Shown here: piece after piece, positions 50,071-58,260 of the stretch
Position numbering within the stretch: position 1 is the stretch's first letter
Layout: the number at the start of each line of letters is the position of its first letter
Source: Armatimonadota bacterium
GTDB lineage: Bacteria; Armatimonadota; UBA5829; DSUL01
Assembly (NCBI GenBank): GCA_025998755.1
Contig: AP024674.1
Location: 2,992,162 to 3,056,161, forward strand
Direction of reading: 5' to 3'
Length of the DNA stretch: 64,000 nt
Position numbers and translations under genes: made by a program
The notes under the pieces: generated by a model
What the model was told of the DNA's origin: nothing
Seen by the model: the letters and a program-made list of their open reading frames with translations, nothing else
The model's database searches: none

Positions 50071-50114
50071 TATAATGCGGAGGCGAAAGCCGCTCCCAGG
50101 AGGAGCGGCTTTTT
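50071..50114 (+). promoter_or_regulatory. glyQS promoter -10 box followed at once by an 11-bp hairpin with T-run
   Basis: TATAAT at 50071-50076 with a poor -35. Its transcript would begin near 50083, and AAAGCCGCTCC/GGAGCGGCTTT (50086-50112, 5-nt loop, then more T) would be the extreme 5' end. It may stabilise the glyQS mRNA, act as an attenuator, or be a second terminator for the upstream RNA. Confidence 0.5.
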
Positions 50115-50165
50115 CCCGTGATTTCCAGCGACTTCCAGGGGGATTCTTTCGGAAACGTGACAGAC

Positions 50166-51536
50166 ATGGATACCATCGTGTCGCTGTGCAAGCGGCGCGG
50201 CTTCATTTTTCAGTCCAGCGAGATCTACGGCGGCATTCAGGGTGTATTCGATTACGGCCCGCTGGGAGTGGAGCTGAAGAACAACCTCAAACAGCTCTGG
50301 TGGTCCCGCAACGTCTACCGTAGGGACGATATGGAGGGCCTGGACGCGGCCATCCTGATGAACAGGTGGGTATGGAAGTACTCCGGGCACGAGGACACCT
50401 TCGTGGATCCCATGGTGGACTGCAAGAAGTGCAAGGGGCGCTTCCGGGCGGACAAGCTGTCCGAAAGCCAGTGCCTGCTCAACCCCAAGCTGCATCCAGG
50501 CGAGTGCGGGGGTGAGCTGACCGAGCCCCGGAACTTCAACATGATGTTCAAGACCCAGGTGGGACCGGTGGCCGATGAGGAATCGTTCGCCTACTTGCGG
50601 CCGGAGACCGCTCAGGGCATCTTCGTCAACTTCAAGAACGTGTTGGACTCCACCAACCGCAAGCTGCCTTTTGGGGTGGCGCAGATCGGAAAGAGCTTCC
50701 GCAACGAGATTACTCCGCGCAACTTCATCTTCCGCGTGCGGGAGTTCGAGCAGATGGAGATCGAATATTTCTGCCGCCCGGAGGAGGCGGAGGCTGTCTT
50801 CGAATCCTGGGTGCAGGAACGGCTGGACTTCTGGGTCAACGAGGTGGGCCTGAAGCGCGAGAACCTGAAGCTGTACGAGGTGCCCGACAACGAGCGCGCC
50901 CACTACTCGCGGCGCACGGTGGATATCTTCTACCATTACCCCATCGGTTGGGAAGAACTGGAAGGCATCGCCAACCGGACGGACTTCGACCTGGGTTCCC
51001 ACTCCCGCCAGCAGGATCAGCTGGGGCTGACCGCGCAGGTCATCAAGAACGAGCACTCCACAGAGAAGCTGACCTATTTCGACCACACCACGAACAGGCA
51101 TATCGTACCTTGGGTCATCGAGCCTTCGGCCGGTGTGGATCGCGGCGTGCTGGCCGTTCTCTGCGACGCATATGATGAGGAGGAGCTGGAGAACGGGGAG
51201 AAGCGGGTGGTGCTCAGAATGAAACCGCAGCTTGCGCCCATCAAGGTGGCCGTCCTGCCGCTGAAAAAGAACGCTCCTGAGATCGTGGCGCTGGCCAAAG
51301 CCATCAAGGACGACCTCCAGCGGGGCGGGCGGATGCGAGCCGTTTACGACGACACGGCCGCCATCGGAAAGCTGTATCGCCGGCAGGACGAAGTGGGCAC
51401 TCCGTTCTGCGTGACGGTGGACTTCAAGAGTCTGGAAGACCGCACCGTTACAGTCCGCGACCGCGACACCATGCTCCAGGATCGGGTGGCTGTGGATGAT
51501 CTGAAAGCTTACTTGCTGGAGAAGTTAGGACTCTAG
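50166..51536 (+). CDS. glyQS: glycyl-tRNA synthetase (single-chain alpha2 type)
   Basis: 456 residues, class IIa synthetase of the archaeal/eukaryal/Thermus type. [19 protein letters not shown] and [20 protein letters not shown] (motif 1 region), [17 protein letters not shown], then [20 protein letters not shown] (motif 2), [14 protein letters not shown] (motif 3) and a C-terminal anticodon-binding domain ([13 protein letters not shown]). The GADE-like catalytic features and the four-Cys zinc-like insertion (CKKCKGRF ... [16 protein letters not shown]) are present in part. Start ATG 50166; an in-frame GTG at 50157 is nearly as good, since Thermus GlyRS has a slightly longer N-terminus. Confidence 0.96.
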   Translation: MDTIVSLCKRRGFIFQSSEIYGGIQGVFDYGPLGVELKNNLKQLWWSRNVYRRDDMEGLDAAILMNRWVWKYSGHEDTFVDPMVDCKKCKGRFRADKLSESQCLLNPKLHPGECGGELTEPRNFNMMFKTQVGPVADEESFAYLRPETAQGIFVNFKNVLDSTNRKLPFGVAQIGKSFRNEITPRNFIFRVREFEQMEIEYFCRPEEAEAVFESWVQERLDFWVNEVGLKRENLKLYEVPDNERAHYSRRTVDIFYHYPIGWEELEGIANRTDFDLGSHSRQQDQLGLTAQVIKNEHSTEKLTYFDHTTNRHIVPWVIEPSAGVDRGVLAVLCDAYDEEELENGEKRVVLRMKPQLAPIKVAVLPLKKNAPEIVALAKAIKDDLQRGGRMRAVYDDTAAIGKLYRRQDEVGTPFCVTVDFKSLEDRTVTVRDRDTMLQDRVAVDDLKAYLLEKLGL

Positions 51537-51564
51537 GAGGTGGCCCGCCGGGAGGGACGGGTCG

Positions 51565-52722
51565 TTGGCCGTCACGGCGGAACAGATAGCGGAACTGATC
51601 CGGCATCCGCCTGAGGATGAGATCCCACGCTGGGAGGATCTACCGGCGGACCCTCTGAAGCGCGTGCTGATCCTGCGGAAACGCTTCCCTTCGGAGCTTG
51701 TTCCGGTGGTGCTGGAGCTTGCGGAGCTTCGCAGCAGGGGGCGCTCCAAATTCTTGCTTGCGGAGCGCATGTTCTTCGACCGCGAAGGGCTGGAGCAGTC
51801 CACCGGCGAGACTCCGGCGCGCTGGCGGGCCAGGCTGTTCGCCGGGCGCGGGACGGTGGCCGACCTGACGTGCGCCATCGGCGGTGATACCATCGCCCTG
51901 GCCGGCGTGAGCCAGGTGCTGGCATCGGATGTTTCCCCCGCCCGCTGCGAGATGACCCACGCCAATGTGCAGGTTTACGGGGTGGCGGAGCGGGTGACGG
52001 TCCGCGCCGCTCCGGCCGAAGAGTTTCCCCCGGCCGATGCCTACTTCCTGGACCCATCACGCCGGGCATCCGGCAGGCGCAGCCGGCACTTGGAAGATCT
52101 TTCGCCATCATTGAAGATCCTGCCGGAGCTCTTCCGGGTGACACGGGATGTGGCCGTCAAGCTCTCACCGGCGACGCCGGACGCCGAGCTGGCATCGCTT
52201 TCTTGCGCGCTGGAGTTCGTTTCTGAAGGCGGAGTGTGCAAGGAAGCGGTGGCCTGGTTCGGGTCTCTTGCCCCTTATAACCGCTGGGCATCGCTGTTAC
52301 CGGAAGGAAACGTGCTCGCCGCGTCGCCGGGGCCGGCTGAGCCTGCTGTCTCGAACCCTCTGGAATACCTTCTGGAGCCCGATCCGGCCATCGTGCGTGC
52401 CGGGCTTATTGCGGAGGTCTGTCAGGTGACGGGTGCGGCTATAATGGACCCCCGCGTGGCCTATCTGACCGCCGCTCATCCGGTGACTTCCCCGTTCGCC
52501 CGGAGCTATCGCATTCTGGCCAGCATGCCGTTTTCGGAGAAGGCGCTTCGCGCCGAGCTCCGCAACCTGGGGATCGGTAGCGTGGAGGTGAAGAAACGCG
52601 CTTCCGCCGTCGACGCGGACCGGCTTCGCCCGCGCCTGGAGAGCGATCTTGCCGGCAGTGGAACGGTGATCGTGACAAGAATCCACAACCGGCCGTGGGC
52701 GTTCATCTGCTCCAGAGACTGA
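51565..52722 (+). CDS. class I SAM methyltransferase with THUMP-like C-terminal domain
   Basis: 385 residues. Helical N-terminus (RVLILRKRFPSELVPVVLEL), methyltransferase core VADLTCAIGGDTIALAGVSQ then VLASDVSPARCEMTHANVQV, a catalytic-type FLDPSRRASGRR motif (DPxR in place of NPPY) and a C-terminal region, MPFSEKALRAELRNLGIGSV followed by EVKKR, which corresponds to the THUMP_like domain. Probably modifies RNA, by analogy with other THUMP proteins; target unknown. TTG start with GGAGGG upstream, 28 nt after glyQS, so likely co-transcribed. Confidence 0.88.
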   Translation: MAVTAEQIAELIRHPPEDEIPRWEDLPADPLKRVLILRKRFPSELVPVVLELAELRSRGRSKFLLAERMFFDREGLEQSTGETPARWRARLFAGRGTVADLTCAIGGDTIALAGVSQVLASDVSPARCEMTHANVQVYGVAERVTVRAAPAEEFPPADAYFLDPSRRASGRRSRHLEDLSPSLKILPELFRVTRDVAVKLSPATPDAELASLSCALEFVSEGGVCKEAVAWFGSLAPYNRWASLLPEGNVLAASPGPAEPAVSNPLEYLLEPDPAIVRAGLIAEVCQVTGAAIMDPRVAYLTAAHPVTSPFARSYRILASMPFSEKALRAELRNLGIGSVEVKKRASAVDADRLRPRLESDLAGSGTVIVTRIHNRPWAFICSRD

Positions 52723-52842
52723 CGCCGCCGGGCGGATTGCCGGGGAAACTGACCCGCTTCCGTGGTCGCGCGCTCAAAGTGCGGCGCGCATGATGCGCTG
52801 CGAGACTGAGTGCGCTCTGAGCGCGGCAAACGGAGGTCGACT

Positions 52843-53184
52843 ATGAACAAAGCCTGCATCGCCAGTGTTGCAGTCATCCTCGCAGGCACAGGGGCTTTCC
52901 CGCCCGTGCTTGCCGCAGCCAGTGGGAAAACTGCGCCCCTGGCGCTGGACGGCGGGGCGGACGGCATCGAGATAGACATCCGTTGCAGCAAAGATGGAGT
53001 GCTTCTCATCCATCACGATGACGTGCTGGGGCGCATTTTCGCCGGAGCAGGACCAGAGGGTTCAATGCTTCATGTGGCACGTCCGTATCCGGTCCTGAAG
53101 ACTTTCTCCTGCTTCATTACCGGTGGCAGGCAGCCGGAGGATTTAGGCGTCACCCTCTTGGCTGCGGATGAATCCTTCACGTGA
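52843..53184 (+). pseudogene. truncated glycerophosphodiester phosphodiesterase (GDPD) remnant
   Basis: 113 residues with GGAGG upstream and a signal peptide (NKACIASVAVILAGTGAF). The segment GADGIEIDIRCSKDGVLLIH then HDDVLGR is the GDPD metal-site core. The HRG and ENT motifs that should come 25-40 residues earlier are missing: the signal peptide runs straight into LALDGGADGIE. After GAGPEGSM the sequence no longer resembles the family and ends about 180 residues early. An internal deletion plus 3' loss is the simplest reading; catalysis would be impossible without HRG. Confidence 0.7.
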
Positions 53185-53251
53185 GTGGTATCATCAAAAG
53201 GGACGGGAAAACCCGGATGATGCTCCGGATTCAGAGAGGTTTCAGAGAACG

Positions 53252-53473
53252 ATGCCGATCTATGAGTTCGCCTGCCGCTCCTGCGGCGAGAAGTTCGAGA
53301 AGCTGTGCTCGATGGACGTGGATGACAGCACGGTCGAGTGCCCCAAGTGCAGCAAGACCGGGGCGGAAAGGCTGCTGTCAAACTTCTACTCGATGAGTTC
53401 CGGCCCCGAGCCGGCCGCTTGCGGCGCGCCCGGCGGCAGCTGCGCGACTGGCCGCTGCCCCTTCGCCAGCTAG
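53252..53473 (+). CDS. FmdB-type zinc-ribbon protein
   Basis: 73 residues. MPIYEFACRSCGEKFEKL is the FmdB/CxxC_CXXC_SSSS opening; the zinc knuckle is CRSC ... CPKC. The C-terminus is a low-complexity Cys-rich tail (CGAPGGSCATGRC). The family is a putative regulatory protein of unknown function. Chosen start ATG 53252; a longer frame upstream is not protein-like. Confidence 0.9.
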   Translation: MPIYEFACRSCGEKFEKLCSMDVDDSTVECPKCSKTGAERLLSNFYSMSSGPEPAACGAPGGSCATGRCPFAS

Positions 53474-53512
53474 CGCCCGCCTTTCAGTTCCAACCTGTCT
53501 TGCGGTTTACGG

Positions 53513-53545
53513 AGGCCTTCCCTCTGCAGGGGCAGGCCCTTTTTG
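53513..53545 (+). terminator. probable terminator after fmdB-like gene
   Basis: GGCCT-t-CCC pairs with GGG-gc-AGGCC around a 6-nt loop, followed by CTTTTT. It lies 40 bp after the zinc-ribbon gene. Confidence 0.65.
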
Positions 53546-53685
53546 CTGATGCTTTCCTACTCTCCGAGCACTCAGAAACAATAGAACCCTCTCACAGCGA
53601 TCGGGTTCTAGGGACCAACGGAATGGGAGGGCCTTTTGGCTTGGCGTTGGGGTTCCGGGAGCAGTTTTCGAATCTAACCTGCGCC

Positions 53686-53723
53686 GGTTGAGCCGTTCGG
53701 CCCAGCCGGACGAGTCGAAACCA
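53686..53723 (+). repeat. 38-bp REP-like hairpin repeat, copy 1
   Basis: Starts GGTTGAGCCG and ends AAACCA; 33 of 38 bases match the copy at 55972. The core CGTTCGGC/GCCGGACG folds into a hairpin. It lies 218 bp upstream of the DUF6785-like gene in direct orientation to copy 2. Confidence 0.7.
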
Positions 53724-53903
53724 CATTCCACAACTCTTGGTCTCGATGCGCGCGCCTCCGGCGCGCTACTCGACCAGCATAAAGTCGCCATACCCCGAAA
53801 GAGCGCAATGTTGACCGCAGCGGTCCCTTGCACCTCTTGGGAGCAAGAGAAAGAAGGAAATCGTGGCAGGGAGGAGTAGTTCCAAAACGGCATCTCCTTA
53901 GTA

Positions 53904-55856
53904 GTGGGGCAGCTTACGATCTCGCACGATACATCCTCCGCCAACTGGTCGCGGCGCTGGCGTCCGGTCCTAGCCGGGCTCGCGCTCGTTCCCATCAATG
54001 TCTATTTCCTGCTTTATATGGAGCAAGGGCGGAAAGGCGTGGGTCCCTTCCCCTCCACCCTCTCACTGTTCGCAAACTGCGTGCTGTTTTTGCTGATCCT
54101 CACGGTAGCGAATCGCGCGCTTGCGCGCCGGTGGCCGGCAAGGGCGTTCTCGCAGGACGAGCTACTGGTTGTTTACGTGATGCTGGTCATCTCCACGGCC
54201 ATCATGAGCTTCGACTTTGTGGCTGTCCTGCCCCCGATGATGACCTACCCGTTCCGGATGGCCTCCCCGGAGAATCAGTGGCGGGAGATCATCTGGCCTT
54301 ACGTTCCGGAGTGGATCACCGTCCGTGATCCCGTGGCCCTGGAAGCTTGGTACAGGGGCCACAGCACCTTGTATGAGTGGCGGAACCTGAAGCCCTGGCT
54401 GCTGCCGCTCGGGGTCTGGAGTGTCGTGATCCTGGTGATGCTGTTCGTGATGTTCTGCATCAACACCCTTGTGCGGGTGCAGTGGATGCGCAATGACCGG
54501 CTGACCTTCCCCATCGTGACCCTCCCGCTCCAGCTGACCGACCCCTCCGACCGCCTGCTCAACAGCCGGCTGATGTGGCTGGGCTTCGCTATTGCCGGCG
54601 GCATCACGTTTCTGAACGGGATGCACCAGCTGTATCCGACGCTGCCTTTCATTCCGGTCAAGATGACGGATGTCAGCTCCTACTTCGTCTCAAGCCCTTG
54701 GAACTCGATGGGCACGACGTACGTCTCGTTCTACCCGTTTGCCATTGGTCTGGGTTTCCTGCTGCCGCTGAACACACTTTTCTCCTGCTGGTTCTTTTAC
54801 GCCTTGTGGCGGGTGCTCCGGATTGTTCTTGCCGGTTTCGGCTACTCCGGCGACCCTGCTTTCCCCTATGCGGACCATCAGGCGCTGGGGGCGTACTATA
54901 TGGTCGCGCTGTTCGCGTTGTGGTCGGGCCGCCGACACCTGGCCAGCGTGCTGAGGTCGGCCTTCAAAGGAACACCGGGCCCGGAGGAGGATAGCAGTCC
55001 GATGCGCTATCGCACGGCGGTACTCGGGGTGATCCTAGGCACGGTCGCCCTGATGCTGTTTTTCCATCTGATCGGCATCCGGGTGTGGGTGGCGGTGGTG
55101 GGAGTGCTGCTGTATCTCCTGATGATTCTGGCCATTGCAAGGATCCACGCCGAGTTCGGACCTCCCTCGCATGAGCTGTACGGGATGGGACCGCAGGTGG
55201 CGCTGGTGGACGTTCTAGGAAGCACGGCGTTCCCCCGCTCGGACCTGAATGGCCTCTCCTGGTTCTGGTGGTTCAACCGGGCTTACGACAGCCAGCCGAT
55301 AGCCTATCAACTGGACGGCATTCGCATCGCCGATCGCAGCGGCGTTACCCAGCGTTATATGGGCGCTGCCATTGCGCTTGCTTCCGTGGCTGCGCTCATC
55401 AGCGGGTTCTGGATCTACCTGCATTTCGCGTATGAGCGGGGTGCCGAGGTGGGGATGGCGGGCTTTGTGCATATGTATGGAAGGGAGGCCTTCGCCAATC
55501 AGGTGGCCCAGTGGGTGGAATCTCCCACGGGGCCGGATGCGGCCCGCGGGCTGGCCATCGGGTGGGGAATGTTGTTCGCCTGGTTTCTGTATTTCGCGAC
55601 CCTGCGCTTTGCCTGGTGGCCGTTCCACCCGCTGGGATTTGCCGTCAGCACCAGTTGGACGATGGGAACTCTCTGGTTCCCGATGTTCATCGCATGGTGT
55701 GCCAAGGTGCTTGCGTTCCGTTTGGGTGGACTGAAGGCCTACCGCGTGGCCCTTCAGTTCTTCCTCGGTTTGCTTCTGGGTGACTTCGCGGTTGGCATTA
55801 TGTGGCCGCTGGTTGGCTGGGTGCTGAACGTGGACACCTACTGCTTCACGCAGTAG
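53904..55856 (+). CDS. DUF6785-type polytopic membrane protein
   Basis: 650 residues with about 14 hydrophobic helices and large loops. FSQDELLVVYVMLVISTAIM, SYFVSSPWNSMGTTYVSF, IARIHAEFGPPSHELYGMGP and WWPFHPLGFAVSTSWTMGTL resemble the DUF6784/DUF6785 proteins of Armatimonadota and Planctomycetota, presumed transporters of unknown substrate (loosely oligopeptide-transporter-like). GTG start; I see no good ribosome site. Flanked on both sides by a 38-bp REP-like repeat. Confidence 0.85.
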   Translation: MGQLTISHDTSSANWSRRWRPVLAGLALVPINVYFLLYMEQGRKGVGPFPSTLSLFANCVLFLLILTVANRALARRWPARAFSQDELLVVYVMLVISTAIMSFDFVAVLPPMMTYPFRMASPENQWREIIWPYVPEWITVRDPVALEAWYRGHSTLYEWRNLKPWLLPLGVWSVVILVMLFVMFCINTLVRVQWMRNDRLTFPIVTLPLQLTDPSDRLLNSRLMWLGFAIAGGITFLNGMHQLYPTLPFIPVKMTDVSSYFVSSPWNSMGTTYVSFYPFAIGLGFLLPLNTLFSCWFFYALWRVLRIVLAGFGYSGDPAFPYADHQALGAYYMVALFALWSGRRHLASVLRSAFKGTPGPEEDSSPMRYRTAVLGVILGTVALMLFFHLIGIRVWVAVVGVLLYLLMILAIARIHAEFGPPSHELYGMGPQVALVDVLGSTAFPRSDLNGLSWFWWFNRAYDSQPIAYQLDGIRIADRSGVTQRYMGAAIALASVAALISGFWIYLHFAYERGAEVGMAGFVHMYGREAFANQVAQWVESPTGPDAARGLAIGWGMLFAWFLYFATLRFAWWPFHPLGFAVSTSWTMGTLWFPMFIAWCAKVLAFRLGGLKAYRVALQFFLGLLLGDFAVGIMWPLVGWVLNVDTYCFTQ

Positions 55857-55971
55857 CCGCTCCTTTCGCCCGGTCTCTCCTCCAAAAGAGTGTGCATGGC
55901 TCACAGCCTGCTGGTCTCAACCCTCAAGCCTGCTATTCCGGTAAAGCGTTTACCGCAATCTCTCATACGGT

Positions 55972-56009
55972 GGTTGAGCCGTCCGGCGAAGCCGGACGAG
56001 TGCAAACCA
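55972..56009 (+). repeat. 38-bp REP-like hairpin repeat, copy 2
   Basis: Direct copy of the unit at 53686. Its core CGTCCGGC-GAA-GCCGGACG is a perfect 8-bp hairpin. It lies 116 bp after the DUF6785-like gene and 75 bp before the rsmG stop. Confidence 0.7.
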
Positions 56010-56083
56010 AGGACACCTGGCTGCATTGGGCTGGATACGGGCGCTCCACGGAGGTTGGCCGAAAACAGGGCTCCCCGAAGCGG

Positions 56084-56845
56084 TCAGCCTTTGCCCGTCC
56101 GCCGGATCTTGGACCAGGAGCGCGGGAGATAGTGTGGGGTGGGGGCATGTTTGCGCATCACCAGCAGACGGTGGCGCACATCATCCGGCAGGCAGACCTC
56201 CACCGTGCGCTCCACCCGCGCACCCATCTGGCCGATCACAGGGCGCGCTGGAGGCAGCTCCTCGTCTAGGCGTGGGCCTTTCATCGCCACCCCCATCCCG
56301 CTCACTTTCACCATCCCCAGGCATAGTTCAGCACTGACGCGCAGGTCGCCCAGACCGCGCCAGACCGCGACATCGAAGCTTTCCCGGAAGGCAGGCTCGT
56401 GCGCCAATGTCTCCGCCCGGCCCGTCACTGCCTTGCAGTTGTCGAGCGCAAGCTCCCGGCAGGCATCATTCAGGAAGCGGGTCTTCTTCTGAGTGGCGTC
56501 CAGTAGGATGACCTCCAGATCCGGACGGACGATCGCAAGCGGCACCCCGGGAAATCCTCCGCCGGTGCCGACGTCCACCACGCTTGCCCGTTCCGGCAAA
56601 GCCAGTCTCAGCAAGCTCAGTGAATCGGCGAAATGCTTGATGGCCATACCCCGCGGATCAGTGACGGACGTCAGGTTCATCCGGGCGTTCGCATCCAGCA
56701 CCAACAGGGCGAACCGTTCGAGAAGGTCCCAGGTTTCCGGGGCGAGCTCCAGCCCCAGGGCGTCCAGCGCCCCTCTGAGCTCCGGCCCGAATGCTTCGGC
56801 AAAGTCTTGAGGTGTCCCTGTTGTCCCGCTCGGCAGGCTGCTCAT
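56084..56845 (-). CDS. rsmG: 16S rRNA (guanine-527 N7)-methyltransferase RsmG
   Basis: 253 residues. LDANARMNLTSVTDPRGMAI followed by KHFADSL, VVDVGTGGGFPGVPLAIVRP (SAM site), VILLDATQKKTRFLNDACRE and DVAVWRGLGDLRV-like motif IV are diagnostic of RsmG/GidB. It makes m7G527 in 16S rRNA; its loss gives low-level streptomycin resistance. It is not next to mnmG or parAB as in many genomes. No promoter seen in the short gap to the epimerase gene upstream, with which it may be co-transcribed. Confidence 0.95.
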   Translation of the reverse strand: MSSLPSGTTGTPQDFAEAFGPELRGALDALGLELAPETWDLLERFALLVLDANARMNLTSVTDPRGMAIKHFADSLSLLRLALPERASVVDVGTGGGFPGVPLAIVRPDLEVILLDATQKKTRFLNDACRELALDNCKAVTGRAETLAHEPAFRESFDVAVWRGLGDLRVSAELCLGMVKVSGMGVAMKGPRLDEELPPARPVIGQMGARVERTVEVCLPDDVRHRLLVMRKHAPTPHYLPRSWSKIRRTGKG

Positions 56846-56894
56846 CGGTCTCAGTGTAGCTCGAAATCCTGCCGCAAGGTTCCTGACGGCGTCT

Positions 56895-57830
56895 CTAAAC
56901 TCTTCCGCGGAAATACTCGATGGTTCGTGAGATGCCTTCCTCCAGACTCACCTTTGGCTCCCAGTCCAGGAGCCGGCGGGCGCGGGAGATATCGGGACGG
57001 CGGACCTTCGGATCGTCTACGGGCAGGTCCCGGAATACGATCTTGCTCGTCGAGCCGGTCACACGCCGGATCACCTCCGCAAACTGCAGGATGGTCATCT
57101 CCGCCGGGTTGCCGATGTTCACCGGCTCGTGCTCCCCCGAAAGCGCCAAGCGGTAGATCCCTTCGATAAGGTCGCTTACATAGCAGAAGCTGCGGGTCTG
57201 GCTGCCGTCGCCGAACACAGTCAAGGGCTCGCCGCGAAGCGCCTGACTGACAAACGCCGGAACCACACGCCCATCGTTCAGGCGCATGCGCGGGCCGTAG
57301 GTGTTGAAAATTCGCACGATGCGCGTATCCAGTCCGTGATAACGGTGATAAGCCATGGTCATGGCTTCTGCGAAGCGCTTGGCTTCGTCGTAGACCCCGC
57401 GGGGTCCCACGGGGTTCACGTTTCCCCAGTAATCCTCCTTCTGCGGGTGCTCCAGAGGGTCGCCGTAGACCTCGGAGGTGGATGCCAGCAGGAACGATGC
57501 GCCGTGCGCGCGTGCCAGCCCAAGGGCCTTATGCGTCCCCAGCGAACCCACCTTCAGCGTCTGGATGGGCAGTTGCAGGTAGTCCACCGGGCTGGCCGGT
57601 GAGGCGAAGTGGAACACGAAGTCCACCTTCTCCGGCAGGAACAGGTAGTTGGTGACGTCATAATGGACAAAACGGAAGTTCGGATTGCCGGCATGATGCG
57701 CGATGTTCGCCGTATCGCCGGTGATCAGGTTGTCCATCGCAGTGACGCGCCAGCCTTCCTCCAGCAGTCGGTCGCACAGATGCGATCCCAGGAACCCGGC
57801 CCCTCCCGTGACAAGAGCGTGTCTTTTCAT
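56895..57830 (-). CDS. UDP-glucuronate decarboxylase-like NAD-dependent epimerase (UXS family)
   Basis: 311 residues. [57 protein letters not shown] then [20 protein letters not shown], and [20 protein letters not shown] are near-diagnostic of UDP-xylose synthase (UXS), which turns UDP-glucuronate into UDP-xylose. Catalytic Tyr/Lys are in YDEAK. It is separate from the exopolysaccharide locus but near two other UDP-sugar genes (58261 and 59226), pointing to a UDP-sugar supply cluster. Confidence 0.92.
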   Translation of the reverse strand: MKRHALVTGGAGFLGSHLCDRLLEEGWRVTAMDNLITGDTANIAHHAGNPNFRFVHYDVTNYLFLPEKVDFVFHFASPASPVDYLQLPIQTLKVGSLGTHKALGLARAHGASFLLASTSEVYGDPLEHPQKEDYWGNVNPVGPRGVYDEAKRFAEAMTMAYHRYHGLDTRIVRIFNTYGPRMRLNDGRVVPAFVSQALRGEPLTVFGDGSQTRSFCYVSDLIEGIYRLALSGEHEPVNIGNPAEMTILQFAEVIRRVTGSTSKIVFRDLPVDDPKVRRPDISRARRLLDWEPKVSLEEGISRTIEYFRGRV

Positions 57831-57910
57831 TCCAGCCTTTCCCGCGTTTTCGCTCGCCCGATGTGGCGTTGTGCATGGTATCGGAAAAGCCGGGCTCAGG
57901 CATCAGGGGA

Positions 57911-57954
57911 CGGCAAACGAAGCGGGGGAGCAGCCGATATGGCTGCTCCCCCGC
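57911..57954 (-). terminator. strong terminator downstream of an orphan PEP-CTERM tail
   Basis: Perfect 14-bp stem (GCGGGGGAGCAGCC / GGCTGCTCCCCCGC) with a 5-nt loop; minus-strand exit sequence TTCGTTTG. It follows the PEP-CTERM remnant at 57983 by 28 bp. Confidence 0.8.
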
Positions 57955-57982
57955 GACGAGCTTGACAACGTGTCCCGAGCGC

Positions 57983-58180
57983 TCAGCCCTTCCGGCGCAG
58001 ACGGAGCAGCCCCAGACCGCTCAGGCCCATCAGCGCGCCCATCTGGAAGAAGACAGGCTCGGGAATGGCCGTCACGTATGGGTTGGCTACCCTGTAGCCG
58101 GGGTCGCCGGAGACATAGTTAGAAAGCGTATCTCCGAGACTGTGGGATTCCCTGCAGCGCGGCAGGTAAGCCGTGGCGCA
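57983..58180 (-). pseudogene. orphan PEP-CTERM C-terminus (gene remnant)
   Basis: Minus-strand frame reads ...[20 protein letters not shown] then [13 protein letters not shown] and a stop: an intact PEP-CTERM signal. It is followed by its own terminator, but upstream the frame soon loses any protein character and the divergent nucleotidyltransferase gene begins at 58261, leaving no room for a signal peptide or body. It is a 3' remnant of a PEP-CTERM gene. Confidence 0.65.
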
Positions 58181-58260
58181 GCGTCGAAATTCTCAACTGC
58201 GCCAGAGGCTGCAGCGGCAGCGCGGCGCACCCTCCCACGGAAGCTCTCAGGGGACACCGC

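Larger units (their letters stand above)
53474..53903. other. 430-bp intergenic region with terminator, inverted repeat and REP-like unit
   Basis: No gene recognised. From left to right: the terminator at 53513; a perfect 8-bp inverted repeat TAGAACCC/GGGTTCTA at 53582-53610 with a 13-nt spacer; a REP-like unit at 53686; then about 180 bp with no visible signal before GTG 53904. Confidence 0.6.

Noticed and set aside
49819-50165. T-box leader for glyQS
   Set aside because: A T-box sequence of the GGTGGnACCGCG type, specifier loop and antiterminator could not be found, and the terminator precedes a separate promoter box.
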